Shown piece after piece: positions 38,944 through 50,865 of a stretch of DNA of 64,000 nt; position 1 is the first letter of the stretch; the number at the start of each line of letters is the position of its first letter. The stretch lies in assembly GCA_016859345.1 (NCBI GenBank), contig CM029124.1:8644001-8708000 (forward strand), given 5' to 3'. The DNA comes from Istiophorus platypterus. Its lineage: Eukaryota; Chordata; Actinopteri; Istiophoriformes; Istiophoridae. A program made the position numbers and the translations under genes. The notes under the pieces were generated by a model. It saw only the letters and a list, made by a program, of their open reading frames with translations. It was not told the DNA's origin and searched no databases.

Positions 38944-40689
38944 CCAATTCTTTGTCACAACAGGCAGAGATCCCACTAAGAGATTTAAGGCTACCCTGGG
39001 TTTTTTTCCCTTTGAATTATTTGGTTCATTTTGAATTTTAACTCTGCCCTAGCTCTTGGCGTGAAACAGCCAGTCTACACCTGCCTTTCACACCACTGGA
39101 GGCCATTCCGTCAATGTTGTGACAGACCGCTGTTCACACACTGTCATGGTTTTTGGCATAGTGTAAGAACTTGTGTCTTTCTTTGCCGTGTGTGTGTCTC
39201 TTCTGCACTTTGTTGTTTTCACTTGGTTTGCAGCCCAGATCATAAGACAATGTACATATGTACAGACAGACAAAGACTGTGTATGTGCACACATCCCCAT
39301 CAACAACAACCTGTACATTGCTCTCAGATAAGAAGGACCTAAACATGAGAAAGCATAACTAATTCATTTACACGTATAGAAAAAGTATATATATATATAT
39401 GTTCTTACTCTGATTATTGACTGAGTGGGACATTTGCTCTCTCTGCTTTAGCCCACAGATCTTTTCTCATGTCCTCTAAGATGCTGCTACATTGCTTCTG
39501 GAGTATGTCTTGTTCCTTTTGTATTGTGCTCATTATTTTCATTTTTCATTGAAAAAATAGTGTTAATTTTTGCTATTAAAAACTGGGTGATAAAAGAAAA
39601 ACAATAGAAAAAAATCAATTAAGCGAGAATCCAATTGAAAACTGAATTTCATTAACAACAGTTGCGGCACAAATCCTCAGTGGTTTATCTGTTAATTTTT
39701 GTTACTTAAAGAGATTTTGGTGCATAATGAGCAAATAATTTGTCTTTTATCCCTCATTTTTCTCAGCACTTTTGTAATGAGAAGCATCATCTCAGCTTTG
39801 CTTGTTGCCAAGTGTTGATAACTGTCTTCTTGAAGTGAAAACAAAATTCTTACTTTTGGAAAAATATTGTCATGATATCTAGGTGAGATTTAGTTTGATC
39901 AAATCTCCTTTTTAAAAACAGACTCAGATTTTTATTTATACATTTAGATTAAGTAGTAAGTATATAAGTAGTGACAATGGATGGAAGATGATGTTAGTGT
40001 AAGTGTTAGTCTTACTTTGGACTCCTCTTTTTTTCATGATTGATTGATAAATTCACTGCTACATGGATATTATGCATGGATCTCATAACCAAGCTTTAAG
40101 ATATATTTGATATATTTTGTTGTCCCTTTATTCAGACATCTCATATAGTTACATTTACCTCAAAATTGTTTGTTAACATAAAGTACAGATCTACAGTCAG
40201 TAAAAAGAGGGTGGATTGAAGCTCTCTTTCTGCTTCTGTCTCTTTGGTGCTCTAATTGGTCTTATGGCAGTGGAAACACATTCAGCACTTGATGCATTTC
40301 GGATCGCCAAAAAACAAAAAAACAAAAACCTCTGTCGTATATAATTAACTGATGTTAATTTTACAAGAATAACAGTGATTGCTTTAAAAGATTCATCTCA
40401 TAATTTGAGTAAACACAGGGCTAGTAGCGTAGCCATTTCTCAAATTTTTCCGCTTGGACTGCAACACAGCTTGACAGCCTAGTAAAAACCTCTGAGCCCT
40501 TTTATCATGATAGGCTCATTTCTGCATTGCTCCAATCCGAGAGGGAGTCCCACTTTACTTACAACTCGAGTAAGATAGAGCTGAAAGGGATGTAAGAGCA
40601 ACTTCACGGGGTATTCCACGTCTCCTTTGATCTATCTTTCCTGTCCTCTCCAACACATACTTGCTGTTCTGCAAGAGGTTAGGGACAGA

Positions 40690-40717
40690 AAAACAAACAA
40701 ACAAACAAAAAAAAACT
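40690..40717. repeat. (ACAA)n with poly(A)
   Basis: Four ACAA units followed by an A run. Confidence 0.8.
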
Positions 40718-41194
40718 TTTGTGAGTGAGTTGTCAGAGTGAGAGACCTGGATACTGATGCAGGGGCCAGAAAGGGGTTAGGTTTTGATATCTAAATCTTT
40801 CAGCATCAGATTTGTGTTAAGAAATGACGCTTGGGTAAACATGTCCAGAAATCAGACCTTTAATTCCACGTTAATCCTCTTTTCTGCAGCCCTCTCCATG
40901 GCTGACACGGTTGCCCCGTGGAAAAGCCTGCTACGGTTTTGGAACGTCAGCTTTGAAGTCCGGTGTTTCTGGAGTAGTTATCACATGGATGCTTTCCCTT
41001 GGCTCTTCGTGGGATTTAAAAACTCTTGTTTGTAACAGCACATTTCTCCTATTCCCCATTTGAGAGATAAAGCACAGTGTTTCACCCAAGAGCTACATTG
41101 TGTTAAAGCTAAGAAGTTTTTTGCCTCTTTTAGTCAGTTTCCCTGATCAACTGTTGGATGTGTCCAGTTTGAACTGAATGAGTGATTTGAGAGA

Positions 41195-41214
41195 AAAAAA
41201 AAAAAAAAAAGAAA
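41195..41214. repeat. Poly(A) run
   Basis: About 18 consecutive A residues after gagag. A second A-run of similar length lies at about 41768-41784. No retroposon body was recognised for either. Confidence 0.8.
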
Positions 41215-42353
41215 GTCTTCAACCTCACAATTTTTTTTTATTTGTATATGAGTTAGTGATTTGTTTGCTTACTGAGACAACACAAATGTCTGGGTACCCT
41301 CTGGGTTTCATATAACAGGGATGTCTAAGGGGCGAAAAACAAAAAGAAATATTAAATTTGATTCTATTTGCAATCTGTGTACATGATATTCACTGCTGGT
41401 GAAGACTGTGTATTCAAAATACTGTAGCCAACATTAATTCTAGTGGTCTAGTCATGGGACAGGAGGGAAGGAACCATGATTAACTTACAAATTACATTTG
41501 TGCTCTAACAAAAGGAGAGATTACTCTGAGGTTGAGCTTTTGTCCATTGTATTCAAAGTAACATCACCAAGGGTAACCATTTCAATTTAGAGACAAAGTA
41601 AAGACGTGTGAGTGTGTTTGCAAAGGAAACAGTTTTCAAAGAGTGCTCCAGTAAGAGTTTGGCGAGGCTTCAAAATGATGAATGATTTAATTTCATATTT
41701 TGTTCTACCCTTTGAACATTTTGATTCTGAAGAAAATCCAGTGGCAACTGTGAGTATTTATGTTACCCCAAAAAAAAAAAAAAAAATTGCAATATAGCCG
41801 TGGCACGAAAAATTGAACATTGCATCCAAGTTTTTCATATGGTACTTAGCCATATTGCTACTTCAGTTTGCCACAAGTTGTAGTCTCAGAAACAGCAGCG
41901 AAGTTTCTGTATGATGCTTCAGTGCTAAGAGGAGGTAAGGTGTTTTTTTCAGCCTAATTTCCAGTTTAGGCTTCCAAGCAACTAAAATCTATGTGCTAAC
42001 TAGAGTATTCTATATGTATATTTGAGCCAGTTTGCGTTTCTATGCTTTTGTATTTAATCTTTTTTCAGTAGTGAAGCACTAGAGCACTTGATGACTCATC
42101 AGATCCCCAGAGATGCATAAGGGGAAAACCCTCCCAACCACACACACACATAACCACTGTGGATGCAGAATGGGGTTTGGCCCTGGTGATCACTAACCTC
42201 TCTTTAACAATGCTGCATGACTTGGCACATGCAGGACTGCTGCTCCTACTGTGACTGCTGGGATTAGTGTGTTTATTGTGAGCTCTCTGCTGCACATTAC
42301 CTTTGATTTGTGTGTGCTTCACAGGCGTCTTTTAAGTGGTTTTCTGTATAACG

Positions 42354-42354
<1 letters not shown>

Positions 42355-42407
<53 letters not shown>

Positions 42408-42414
42408 AACACAA
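42355..42414. repeat. (AC)23 microsatellite
   Basis: Uninterrupted AC repeat of 46 bp, then an impure acaaacacaaac tail. It lies about 330 bp upstream of exon B, and open frames on either strand across it are artefacts. Confidence 0.95.
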
Positions 42415-42741
42415 ATCTCTGGGGACAGCAACACCCGTCTGCAGTTTCATATCCTTAGAACCCCAAGAAACAGAAAGACAGGAGGGCTTGTTGTTGTGTT
42501 TTGTGATGCTTTGGAACAAGAGTAAAGAACAAAACCTGCCTTGGAGCGCTTGGAATGAAGCCTTATATGTATACATGTGCAGGTCTTGAAAACTCAGGTT
42601 ATTTACCCACATTTCTGATTAAATGCTCCAGTAATATAGTAAAACATAGCACCTACCTATAATATTATTTCTACTCTGTCTCTGCTTGTGTTTGTGTCTC
42701 CCTCCATCACCCATTCTCTGTCACTGTTTCTGCTACTTCAG

Positions 42742-42947
42742 ATATCCGGGGTTTGCAAACCTTTATGGACCAGGCTTCTCGGCTGGGTCTGGATGTGTCC
42801 TTGCAGAGGGTGGACCGCAATGTCAGCCGTGTTTTTACTGACCTCTTCAACACCATGCGCACCGAGGAGCTCAACCGGTATCGGGACACTTTACGGCGGG
42901 CCGTGCTGCTCATGAGTCCTCGAGGTGCACAGGTGTTCATCCACCAG
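42742..42947 (+). CDS. grid1: grid1 internal coding exon B (GluD1 amino-terminal domain)
   Basis: The next coding exon of the same GluD1 receptor gene, 206 bp. The acceptor is tgctacttcag and the donor is gtaggc. Its first two bases complete an Asp codon begun by the last base of exon A, giving a continuous YESDY-DIRGLQTF reading. It ends in phase 0 after GAQVFIHQ. The 68 full codons include QASRLGLDVSLQRVDRN and TEELNRYRDTLRRAVLLMSP. The LGLDVSLQ stretch is typical of GluD1, whereas GluD2 differs there. The ELNRYRDTLRRA block is conserved in both delta receptors. It corresponds to about human residues 174-242 of the amino-terminal domain and is probably exon 4. No frameshift or stop is seen, so the gene appears intact over this part. 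Confidence 0.95.
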
Positions 42948-43884
42948 GTAGGCTACATTGCTGAGACTTTTCTTTATCAAGGGATCGGCAGCACAAACGG
43001 GGAGAAAGTCAAACGCCAGAAAGAAAAAAAGCGTTTATTCAATGAAGATGATGACCCATGAACAGAAAGACATCGCCTGGCAATCTTAATGACAGCTGAT
43101 CAAACATTTCATTGCCTAAGTTGTAGCGAATGTAAAACATGACAGAATAATTGAGTAATAGGAGATAAATTGCTTAGTTTTCCTTGGGAACTTGCCACTA
43201 CCATAGTAGTGACCCTTCCCTTCTTTAAACTGATGAAACAAGATGCAATTGCCTTTCTGCATCCGTGCTGAGCTCTGACAAAAACTCAAGGCAGGTGGCA
43301 GAGATCAGACTGAGATGTGTTTTGCCTCCGATGTTGATTTGGCCCGAAGAAAACCACATTTCTGGTACCAATATTCTTTATCAGTTGTTACAAACATGTA
43401 TTTGGATAAAGAAACAATATTTCTACTGTGAAATATTCGGTTCAGTCTTCACTACTGTGCAAGTGAAGGATGTTTATTTATTGTTCTGATCAGCAGCATT
43501 GCATATAACCCCAGGCAAAGTTCAACAAAGTCAAAGTCAACTGTGTGGAGCCAGAGAGAATTTGCATCTTTCTTCGCTCGTGCTGCTCTAACTTGGGAGC
43601 TGTTACTGACCATTCCCCTGTTTGCTCCTTCCATACAATTTTTGCCATTTGCGGCAGCTGAAACAAGAGAAAGGTATTGGAGTCCATGGCACAGACAGGG
43701 AAACGCTGATGAGACACTCAGGATTTTCCAAATTAAATGAAAGCTAATTATTACATTATAATTACATTCTATTATTAAAATTGCAAAGCGTCTGTGATGT
43801 TTCACCATTTGAAATAAGCGAGATCTAAAAATTTCATATCATTTGAATCAGCAGAAAGAGCCAGGATTTGTATAGAGGATTCCC

Positions 43885-43888
<4 letters not shown>

Positions 43889-43941
<53 letters not shown>

Positions 43942-43943
43942 TG
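43889..43943. repeat. (AT)n microsatellite
   Basis: About 48 bp of pure AT ending in acatatatg. It is self-complementary and therefore cruciform-capable. Confidence 0.95.
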
Positions 43944-44002
43944 CATGGAAGCAGTACAGAGTATTAAATGATTGTCTGTCCTCTGATAAATTAGATGTAA
44001 AA

Positions 44003-44770
44003 TAATGTCCCTTTGGAGTTACAATATATAGTGTATCTCATTTTAAACCTTATTCTGCATCTTCAGCAAAAAGTCCACATTCTAAAACGCTACTTTAAAG
44101 ATACAAATGTTTTATTGGGCCAAAGGTTTCATCTTTGCTTTATTTTCATTTCGACTTGCTTGTTCCCATGGTACTGAGAAGGTATTTTCTATTGGTGGTA
44201 AACCTTTTCACATTTTCTTCAGTATCACTTGCCACGAAAGAAAGACTAGGCTTAAGCTCTATGTTGTTACATTTCTATAGGCCACACGACATATATAGAA
44301 CCTTCTTACTTAGTGATGGTTTGAAGTACAGTATGATTCTACACCACTTGAGTAAATGCAGAGAATTCAAATATAGAGTATTTTATCATTTAAAATTTTT
44401 AAATGTCCGTTTAGACCTAACATACATTAGTGTTTCTCATTTTAATATATGATTTGCATATCATTCAATAAGCCTTGATTCTTAATCAGCACTTTAAAGA
44501 AACAAATGTTTTAATGAGGCCAAGGTTTCATTTTTGCTTTATTTGCTTATTCCCATGATGCTAAGAAGGTATTTTCTCTTGGTGGAAAACCTTTTCACAT
44601 TGTCCTTAGTGTCACTTGCCATGATAGACAGACAAACTTCAGCTCCAAGTTGTGACCTTTTTATAGGCCACAATGAATATACTTACCCATCTTCTTTGAG
44701 CCAAGTTTTCATTTTTGCCTCATTTTCATTGTGATTAGCTCGGTCCAAGGACACTAAGAAGCCCTCCATA
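44003..44770. repeat. Tandem duplication, period about 400 bp (two copies plus a partial third)
   Basis: Copy 1 (about 44003-44400) and copy 2 (about 44401-44699) align over aatgtcc, a gtgt-tctcatttt segment, actttaaag-aacaaatgtttta, ggccaa-ggtttcat, agaaggtattttct and a ccttttcacatt segment through to tataggccaca. Shared words are offset by 398-403 bp. A third partial copy (gccaagttttcatttttgcc and following) starts at 44700, only 181 bp after the matching place in copy 2, so copy 2 is truncated. Divergence is moderate, so it is not a recent duplication. No gene content. Confidence 0.8.
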
Positions 44771-45973
44771 TTTCCATCATTTTTGCAATAATGTTAAAAT
44801 GTTGTTTATTTGCACATAATTTTAGACCATTGTCATGACAATATTTATAAACTACACAAGTTTTTATTCACAGTAACAGACATTACCTAGAAGAAAAGAG
44901 GCTGTCCTGAAATAATCCATCATATTTTCGTGATTGACTGCACTTTGCGCCACACAAAATAACATTGGTAAAACAAGACTTAAGGTGAATTGATTTGACC
45001 TGCAATTTTGTCATCCTTCCATAGCCATCTGACAATCTAAAAGTGTTTGGCTGCTTACCAAAATCTTTGTTGGATGTCTGTAGGTCACTTTCCCAATGGG
45101 TGCAGCCGCTAGTCAGCTGACAGAGATACTGTGGCGTTTCAGTTCATCTCTCTCCCTCATTGCTCCCTCAGAATCATTTTATTGGACAGTTTTCAGACTG
45201 TTTTTTTGAGCTCATCATCAGTGACAGTTGTAATTCTTTGCAGACAGGTGTCTGTTAGTTCATTTTTACAATGAAGATGTCAGGAGATTCTTTTGGTCAA
45301 AAAATGTCTTTTCATCTATGGCAGCGAAACACGTTGCGCCAGCCTCCTGCAGCATAACCTGGGCTTAGCAAACACTTTTAGGGCTGACTTACTGAAAACA
45401 CTTGCTAGTCTAGCAATATTAAGGCTACAAACAGCCCATAATGCAACACTCTCTCCATTCAAAAAGAATATCTGATGTACTGAACGCTTAATTGTTTTAT
45501 CCTCAAATACTTTATCGTTTTCAAAGATAATTTCAATATGGTATCATCTTTTTCTGGAATGGTAGAGAACTCTCTGATTCTTTTTTTTCTGTTTGTTCAG
45601 CTTACGTGTTGTACAAAAACACTTAGCAGCTGTACCTATGTCACATAATGCTGGGGAAAATTTTTCAGTCTCTCAAAAAAGGCTTCGTTTTCAATTGACT
45701 TCCATTTATCTATGCATATCCCAAATATTGTGCACTGACACGTTTAATCTTTCTATAAAGTACCATAGAAAAGAGCCTTAAGTAACAGCAACCAAAAGCC
45801 TCACATGCATTCCAATTAGCTTCTTTTAGATGCTCATATTAATCTAAAAATGAAGCACTTGTAGACAAATAAATCAGTGCACAGGCTTCGAATACACCAA
45901 GGCTTTCAAGTTTCATTAATGACATAAAGCTTTGATCTTTTCCTGTACTCTGGTGAATTTGGTTGTAGTGCAC

Positions 45974-45993
45974 CCACACACACACACACACGC
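45974..45993. repeat. (CA)n microsatellite
   Basis: About 18 bp of CA repeat, then cgcacag and ccacccacgc words. Confidence 0.8.
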
Positions 45994-46807
45994 ACAGAAA
46001 CAAACCCACCCACGCATACCGACACACAAACACTACTGTAGATATCTTTTCTTCTCATAACATTGCATTTAATCTCATCAATTATATTCTTTATCATTCT
46101 GTATACAATTAACATGAGGCATCTCGGGGACTAAGAAATAAGCACAGCTTCACATTCTGCACAGCCCCATAAGCCCCTGTGAATATGTTAATATATTAGA
46201 AGTGGTGGAGATTTGTTAATTCACCAAAGCTTCATTAATGCCGTGGTAAGTGTTGTCACACAGCGTTCCTGCTTCCCACAAGAAATACTGGGGGAGAAAA
46301 TGTAAATATGCTACTATCTGAATGGAAAATGATCATGATTCCTTAGAGAGTTAAGTACTCCTGAACTATTCCAGCATGAAAGGAAAATAGTAAAGTTGCC
46401 ATGGTGACTACAATTCGACAGACTGCCAGATCAAAACATTGATCACAGATGTCTAAAATCTTTTTTCTTATATGATGGTAATATCAGCATTGATAAATGT
46501 GGTTAATTTCTGGGATTGGTGCTATCTGTTGTCTCAAATGATTTGTGCAAGGCATGACAAAATGTACTGTGGCAGTGTTAAGGCAGTGCATTAAGTATTG
46601 TTACGGGAACTATGTGAAGTTGATCTGCTGTAGCGGAGTAGCGGCGCTGTTCACCACAGAGACCGGCTCTGTTCCTGCTCTTTTCTGAATTTGTCAGCAG
46701 TGTGTTTCATAGTTTGTTCATCTCCGTTATTTTCTTTCAAGCTTTGCTCTTCTCTACACTTATTCATTTTTGATGCCTACTTACGTGGATGGATTATTGA
46801 ACGTATC

Positions 46808-47385
46808 TACAAAGAGACACAAAACAACCACAAAGAGATTCAAAATGACTACAAGGAAACAAAAAAACAGCTGCAAACAGGTGAAAATGATAACAAAGAC
46901 ATGCAAACACCTACAAGGAAATGTGGAACAATGACAAAAGGAACACAAAATTACCAAAAAGAGATTCAAAATGACTACAGAGAGACACAAAATATGACAG
47001 CTTCTAAACCCATATGAAAATAACGAACAGCTGCAAAGAGATGCAAAACAACCATAGAAATACAAAACAACTACAAATTTATGCAAAACAAAGATGTTTT
47101 AAAATGACTTCAGAGAGTTTAACAATGGCAAGTAAGAGATACAAAATGAGAACAAAGATGCACAAACACAATAGAGAGATACAAAACTGCCACAAAGAGA
47201 CGCTAAGCAATCAAAAGAGATGCAGAGCGACAAAGAGATGCAAAACGACGTCAAGGAAATGCAAAATGACAACAGAAAGATGCAAAACAACTTCAGACAA
47301 AACACAGAATGATCACAAAAATCTGCAAAAAACTACAAGGAAACTCCAAATGACTACAAAGAGATTAAAATGACAAATAAAACAC
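46808..47385. repeat. Minisatellite of 21-bp-type units (acaaagagatacaaaatgac-like)
   Basis: About 575 bp of degenerate tandem units alternating ACAAAGAGAYRCAAAA and a YGACYACAA-like half. Unit length near 21 bp (7 codons) keeps several frames open: the + strand gives repeated KETQN and KEIQND peptides, and the - strand a Cys/Ser/Phe-rich peptide. These are repeat artefacts, not genes. Units are more degraded toward the 3' side. This type of minisatellite is familiar from percomorph genomes. Confidence 0.85.
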
Positions 47386-48411
47386 AAAACCCCTACAAAC
47401 CGAATCTCTTTTGGTCTGGGTATCTTGCTCCTCTGTTGGCAGCAGGACATCTTTTACATGTGTGCACCCAGATGTGCAATTTCTTGTAATCTGTCCATGC
47501 CTACTTATTCCTCTACTAGGCAAAATTGGGGTGGGGAAAAATGTCCCAAAATGCTTTGGGCAGATGAAAAAGAGTCACCTTTGTCAGACCGACAATACAT
47601 CAAAGGACTAATATAGGTGGACCCTATTCATAACTTTTAATTTCAAGTTCTCATTTCAACTGACTAATATTAAAGGACATACTGTAGGGTGCATTAGCAA
47701 AAGTCATCCTAGGTCACATATTCTATTCTTTTCTCTTCTGCTCTGACATTGTTCTACTTCCCTGACTAACAAATTCTGTCACAAGTTTTCACTTCTTCAG
47801 TCTACTCTCAGGCCACAGTCATGTCTCATACACTGAACAAGATGCATATGTCAGTGACAGTGTCTGTGGTTTTATGCTGGAATTCTGAGTTCTTGTTTTC
47901 TACCGTCCAGACAGTTGCCATCTCATCTCTTGTTCACTTTGGCAATGAGAGGATGTAGCATCTTCTGTCAACGACAGTGCTGCGTCGTTCCTGATGCCCA
48001 ACTACACTCTGTGCCCTTCACGATAGAGGAACTTCACTTGAGGCATGCGAGTCTTTTAGAGGGTCATAAAGTGGAATTCTAAGCTTTCAACTGTCCGATT
48101 TCTTCGTCCTTGGGTTGTATTAGTCAGCATTTGCTAAATCACTTACATAAAATGATGCATATTTACAAAAAATTGACGCATTTTATGAGTTACCAAAGTC
48201 ACTCTCCAATTAATTGTCAGTCGGTGCAGCTCCAAGCTATGTATCTTGAAAACATCCAAATTATATTTTTTGCTCTCTTGGTTCTGGCTTTCTGAAATGG
48301 TACTTCATTTTCACCAACACTGATTAAAATGCTTTAAAACATCTTAAAATAGTATAGTATGTTTTAATAGTAAGACTAATACACGTTAACATGAAGAATA
48401 TAATACAAGTA

Positions 48412-49432
48412 TAGTGCATTTGGAAAGTATTCAGGCCTCTACACTTTTTCACATTTTATGTTGCAGCCGTACGATAAAGAAGGACCTTGTGTCCAGAAGG
48501 ACACCAATCATTGCAGTACTCCGTAGATCTGTGCTTTATGGCAGAGTGGCCAGATGGAAGTCCCCCCTCAGTGAAACACACTTGAAAGCTGCTTGAAATT
48601 TGCAAAAAAAAAGTCACCGAAAGGACTTTGATAAAAAAAAATAAATAAATAAATAAAAGATTCTCCGGTCTGATGAGAACAAGATTGAACTGTTTGTCCT
48701 CAATTCTAAGGGTCACGTCGGGAGGACACCAATCATGATGCTTAGAATCGGTTGTTCCCCTGGTCATTTCTGCCATCTCCACACAGGATCTCTGGAGTTC
48801 AGCCAGAGTGACTGTCAGGTTCTTTGTCACCTCTCTTAACAAGGCCCTTCTCCGCTTATTGCTCAGTGTGGCTGGGTGGCTCTCGGAAGAGTTGTGGTTG
48901 TTCCAACCTTCTTCCATTTAAGAATTATTAGGGCTAGTGGGCTCTTGGAAACCTTCAATGAAGGCAGATTTTTTTTTTTTTTTTACCCTCCCCTCATCTG
49001 TGCCTCAAAACAATCCTGTCTCTGAGCTCTGCAAGCAGTTCCTCTGACTTCATGGCTTGGTTTTTTGCTCTAATATGTATTGTCAGCTCTGAGACCTCAT
49101 CTAGACAGGTGTGTTCTTTTCCGAATCCTGTCCAATCAATTGAATTTAGCACTGGTGGGCTCCTATCAAGGTGCCGGAACAGCTCAAAGAGGATCAAGAG
49201 AAATTTGAGGCACTTGACCTAAATTTCAATTGTATTTCAAGTAAATAGTAGAGTGTCTGATGTCAATGTGATATTTTTATGTGATATATTTCAGATTTTC
49301 CTTTTAAATAAACTTGCGAAACTTCTAAAAAAATCAGTTTTCACTTTGTCTGTATGGAGTATTTGTCATAAAGCAGCAACATCACAAAATGTGAAAAAAC
49401 TGAAGGAGTCTGGATACTTTCTAGATGAACTG
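48412..49432 (-). mobile_element. Tc1-like transposon with inverted internal segment, family T2 (1,021 bp)
   Basis: A Tc1/mariner element flanked by TA target sites at 48410-48411 and 49433-49434. Inverted ends: the left reads tagtgcatttggaaagtatt, and the right, reverse-complemented, starts cagttcatctagaaagtatc. The - strand from the right end encodes the transposase N-terminus (about 49190-48765), including a SNKRRRALLREVTKN-TVTLAELQ DNA-binding segment. The section that should follow it lies in the opposite orientation on the + strand (about 48490-48745): SRRTPIIAVLRRSVLYGRVA, then after a short A/T-rich insert an RSDENKIELF block that includes the first catalytic Asp. The C-terminal half with the second Asp and the Glu is absent. 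Inactive. Confidence 0.85.
48638..48659. repeat. (AAAT)n inside the T2 transposon
   Basis: An A run and four AAAT units interrupt the inverted transposase segment. Expected transposase codons resume at about 48660. A poly(T) run at about 48968-48984 interrupts the N-terminal part in the same way. Confidence 0.8.
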
Positions 49433-49779
49433 TATATATTTAGATTCGACTATTATTTGTGAGTGAGCATGCAAGCCTTGTCAGTTTCCAGTTATGGATT
49501 AAGTCTCATAGGCCTGGGTGTATTTTAGTCTGCGTCAGCTTTTGTAGTGTGATATAAGTGGCATACTTCCTAGATCGCTTTTGCATCTGCTCTCACTATG
49601 CAAGCAGGACAGCGTCCTCCTAAAGGTGTTGATGTGAGGGGAAACAAAATGGGTGGCGTCTATTGGCGTGCCACCTCTGCAGGCCAGTAGATAGCTGGAG
49701 CAAAGAGGCTGGGTGAGAGCTGGGTGAAGTCTGCCTCCTGTGCAGCGGCTACACCAGGCTACAGGAGTGACAACCACTG

Positions 49780-50110
49780 CTGCCTGCTGCCAGCAAACAT
49801 GAGAGATAGAAAGAGATTCTGCACAGGGTGGCAGGAGGATAAAGAGAAGAAGACAGAAACAGAGAAAGGGCACAACTAAGAGGAATACAAAGGCAGAGAG
49901 AGAAATAAAGGGTGGGGGATGAATATAGGGAAGAAAGGTCATAGATAGAAAGAGATTGAGAGCTTTAAGGGGCTCCTCTGTATGAAACAGTAATGGGTGG
50001 AATTTAATGGAGGAGATGGTAGTGAGGAGAGACAAAAGAGATGAGTGCTGAGACTGGACCCAAGCATGGTAGCTGGTAGACAGTGCCGATTTAAGAGAGG
50101 AGGATTTTAA
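49780..50110. other. Purine-rich stretch with a long compositional open frame on the - strand
   Basis: AGAGA/GGAAG-rich + strand sequence. The - strand has a 230-codon open frame (50227-49535), the longest in the window. Its translation is rich in Ser, Leu, Phe and Pro, has one hydrophobic segment (FVFLLVVPFLCFCLLLFIL) and matches no family I know. The purine bias removes stop codons from the - strand, which is enough to explain it. No start context, splice structure or polyadenylation signal supports a gene. Confidence 0.55.
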
Positions 50111-50237
50111 GACCAGGGGGAAAAGACGGCTTTTGTGTTCAGAGGTAATTAAGAAATGGATTTTGACAGTGGTAAGCAATTTAATCTGTAGCCTATGAAA
50201 GTGTGAATGCCACACAGGTTTGCACATCTAATGTTGA

Positions 50238-50271
50238 AAAGATGAAAATTTGTTCACAGGTTTTCATCTTT
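50238..50271. repeat. Perfect 11-bp inverted repeat (12-nt loop)
   Basis: Arms aaagatgaaaa and ttttcatcttt around a 12-nt loop. Low sequence complexity makes chance occurrence more likely than for the 13- and 15-bp hairpins. Confidence 0.65.
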
Positions 50272-50865
50272 CCACAAAGGACTGTGAAAAGTTTATCATA
50301 CCTTTCTGCAACAGTAACAGGTGAAATGAATTCAGCTAGAGAGAGATACAGATTTTTGTTCTAAAAAAAAATCAAATAAGAAAAAAAAACCTGCATAGCC
50401 TTTATAACTTACTGCAAGATCATTTGATGACATTTTAAGATAATGACATTGCACAGAAAATTGTATAATCATTACATTTTAATTTGGTAAGGCCCCCTAA
50501 GTGTTTTTAATTAAAATGTATTATTACTTCTATTATTGGTCATGTTTGACACTGTTTCAACAGTGTTTCTCTTACATTCTTTAAAAAAAAAAAAAGGACC
50601 GTTATATTTGCCAGGCAATCAAGGTGCAGAATGAGTTATGTTTAAGCAGGAATGAAAAATTGTTAGAACTGCTGTCTCAAATGTGGTGGGATGTACTGTA
50701 TTATACACCACGTGTCTTTGAGAGTAAATACTATCATTACTCAACTTTGTCACAAAACCTTCTGGTTTAAATCCAGCTATCCTGAATCTGTCATTTTATG
50801 ATAAAAACTGTACTTTTTCTGTATATTTGGTTTTCCATCCTCAATAAAAGCAATTTTGAAAGCAG

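Larger units (their letters stand above)
28692..42741 (+). other. grid1: grid1 intron between exons A and B (14,050 bp)
   Basis: A complete phase-1 intron with donor gtgagt at 28692 and acceptor AG at 42740-42741. A length of 14 kb fits the very large introns of GluD genes. Recognisable contents are the dispersed repeat at 32.9-33.5 kb, the 35.3-35.9 kb repeat, the deleted Tc1 copy at 37.67-38.57 kb, and simple repeats. I see no nameable feature in 28700-32860, 33670-34430, 35890-37660, 38590-40680 and 41220-42340, apart from short A/T runs. Short open frames in this intron have no recognisable protein similarity. Confidence 0.9.

Noticed and set aside
49535..50227. 230-codon open frame on the - strand, the longest in the window
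   Set aside because: It lies opposite a purine-rich tract that depletes stop codons. Its residues are low-complexity Ser/Leu/Phe/Pro with no recognised domain, and no splice or expression signals support it.
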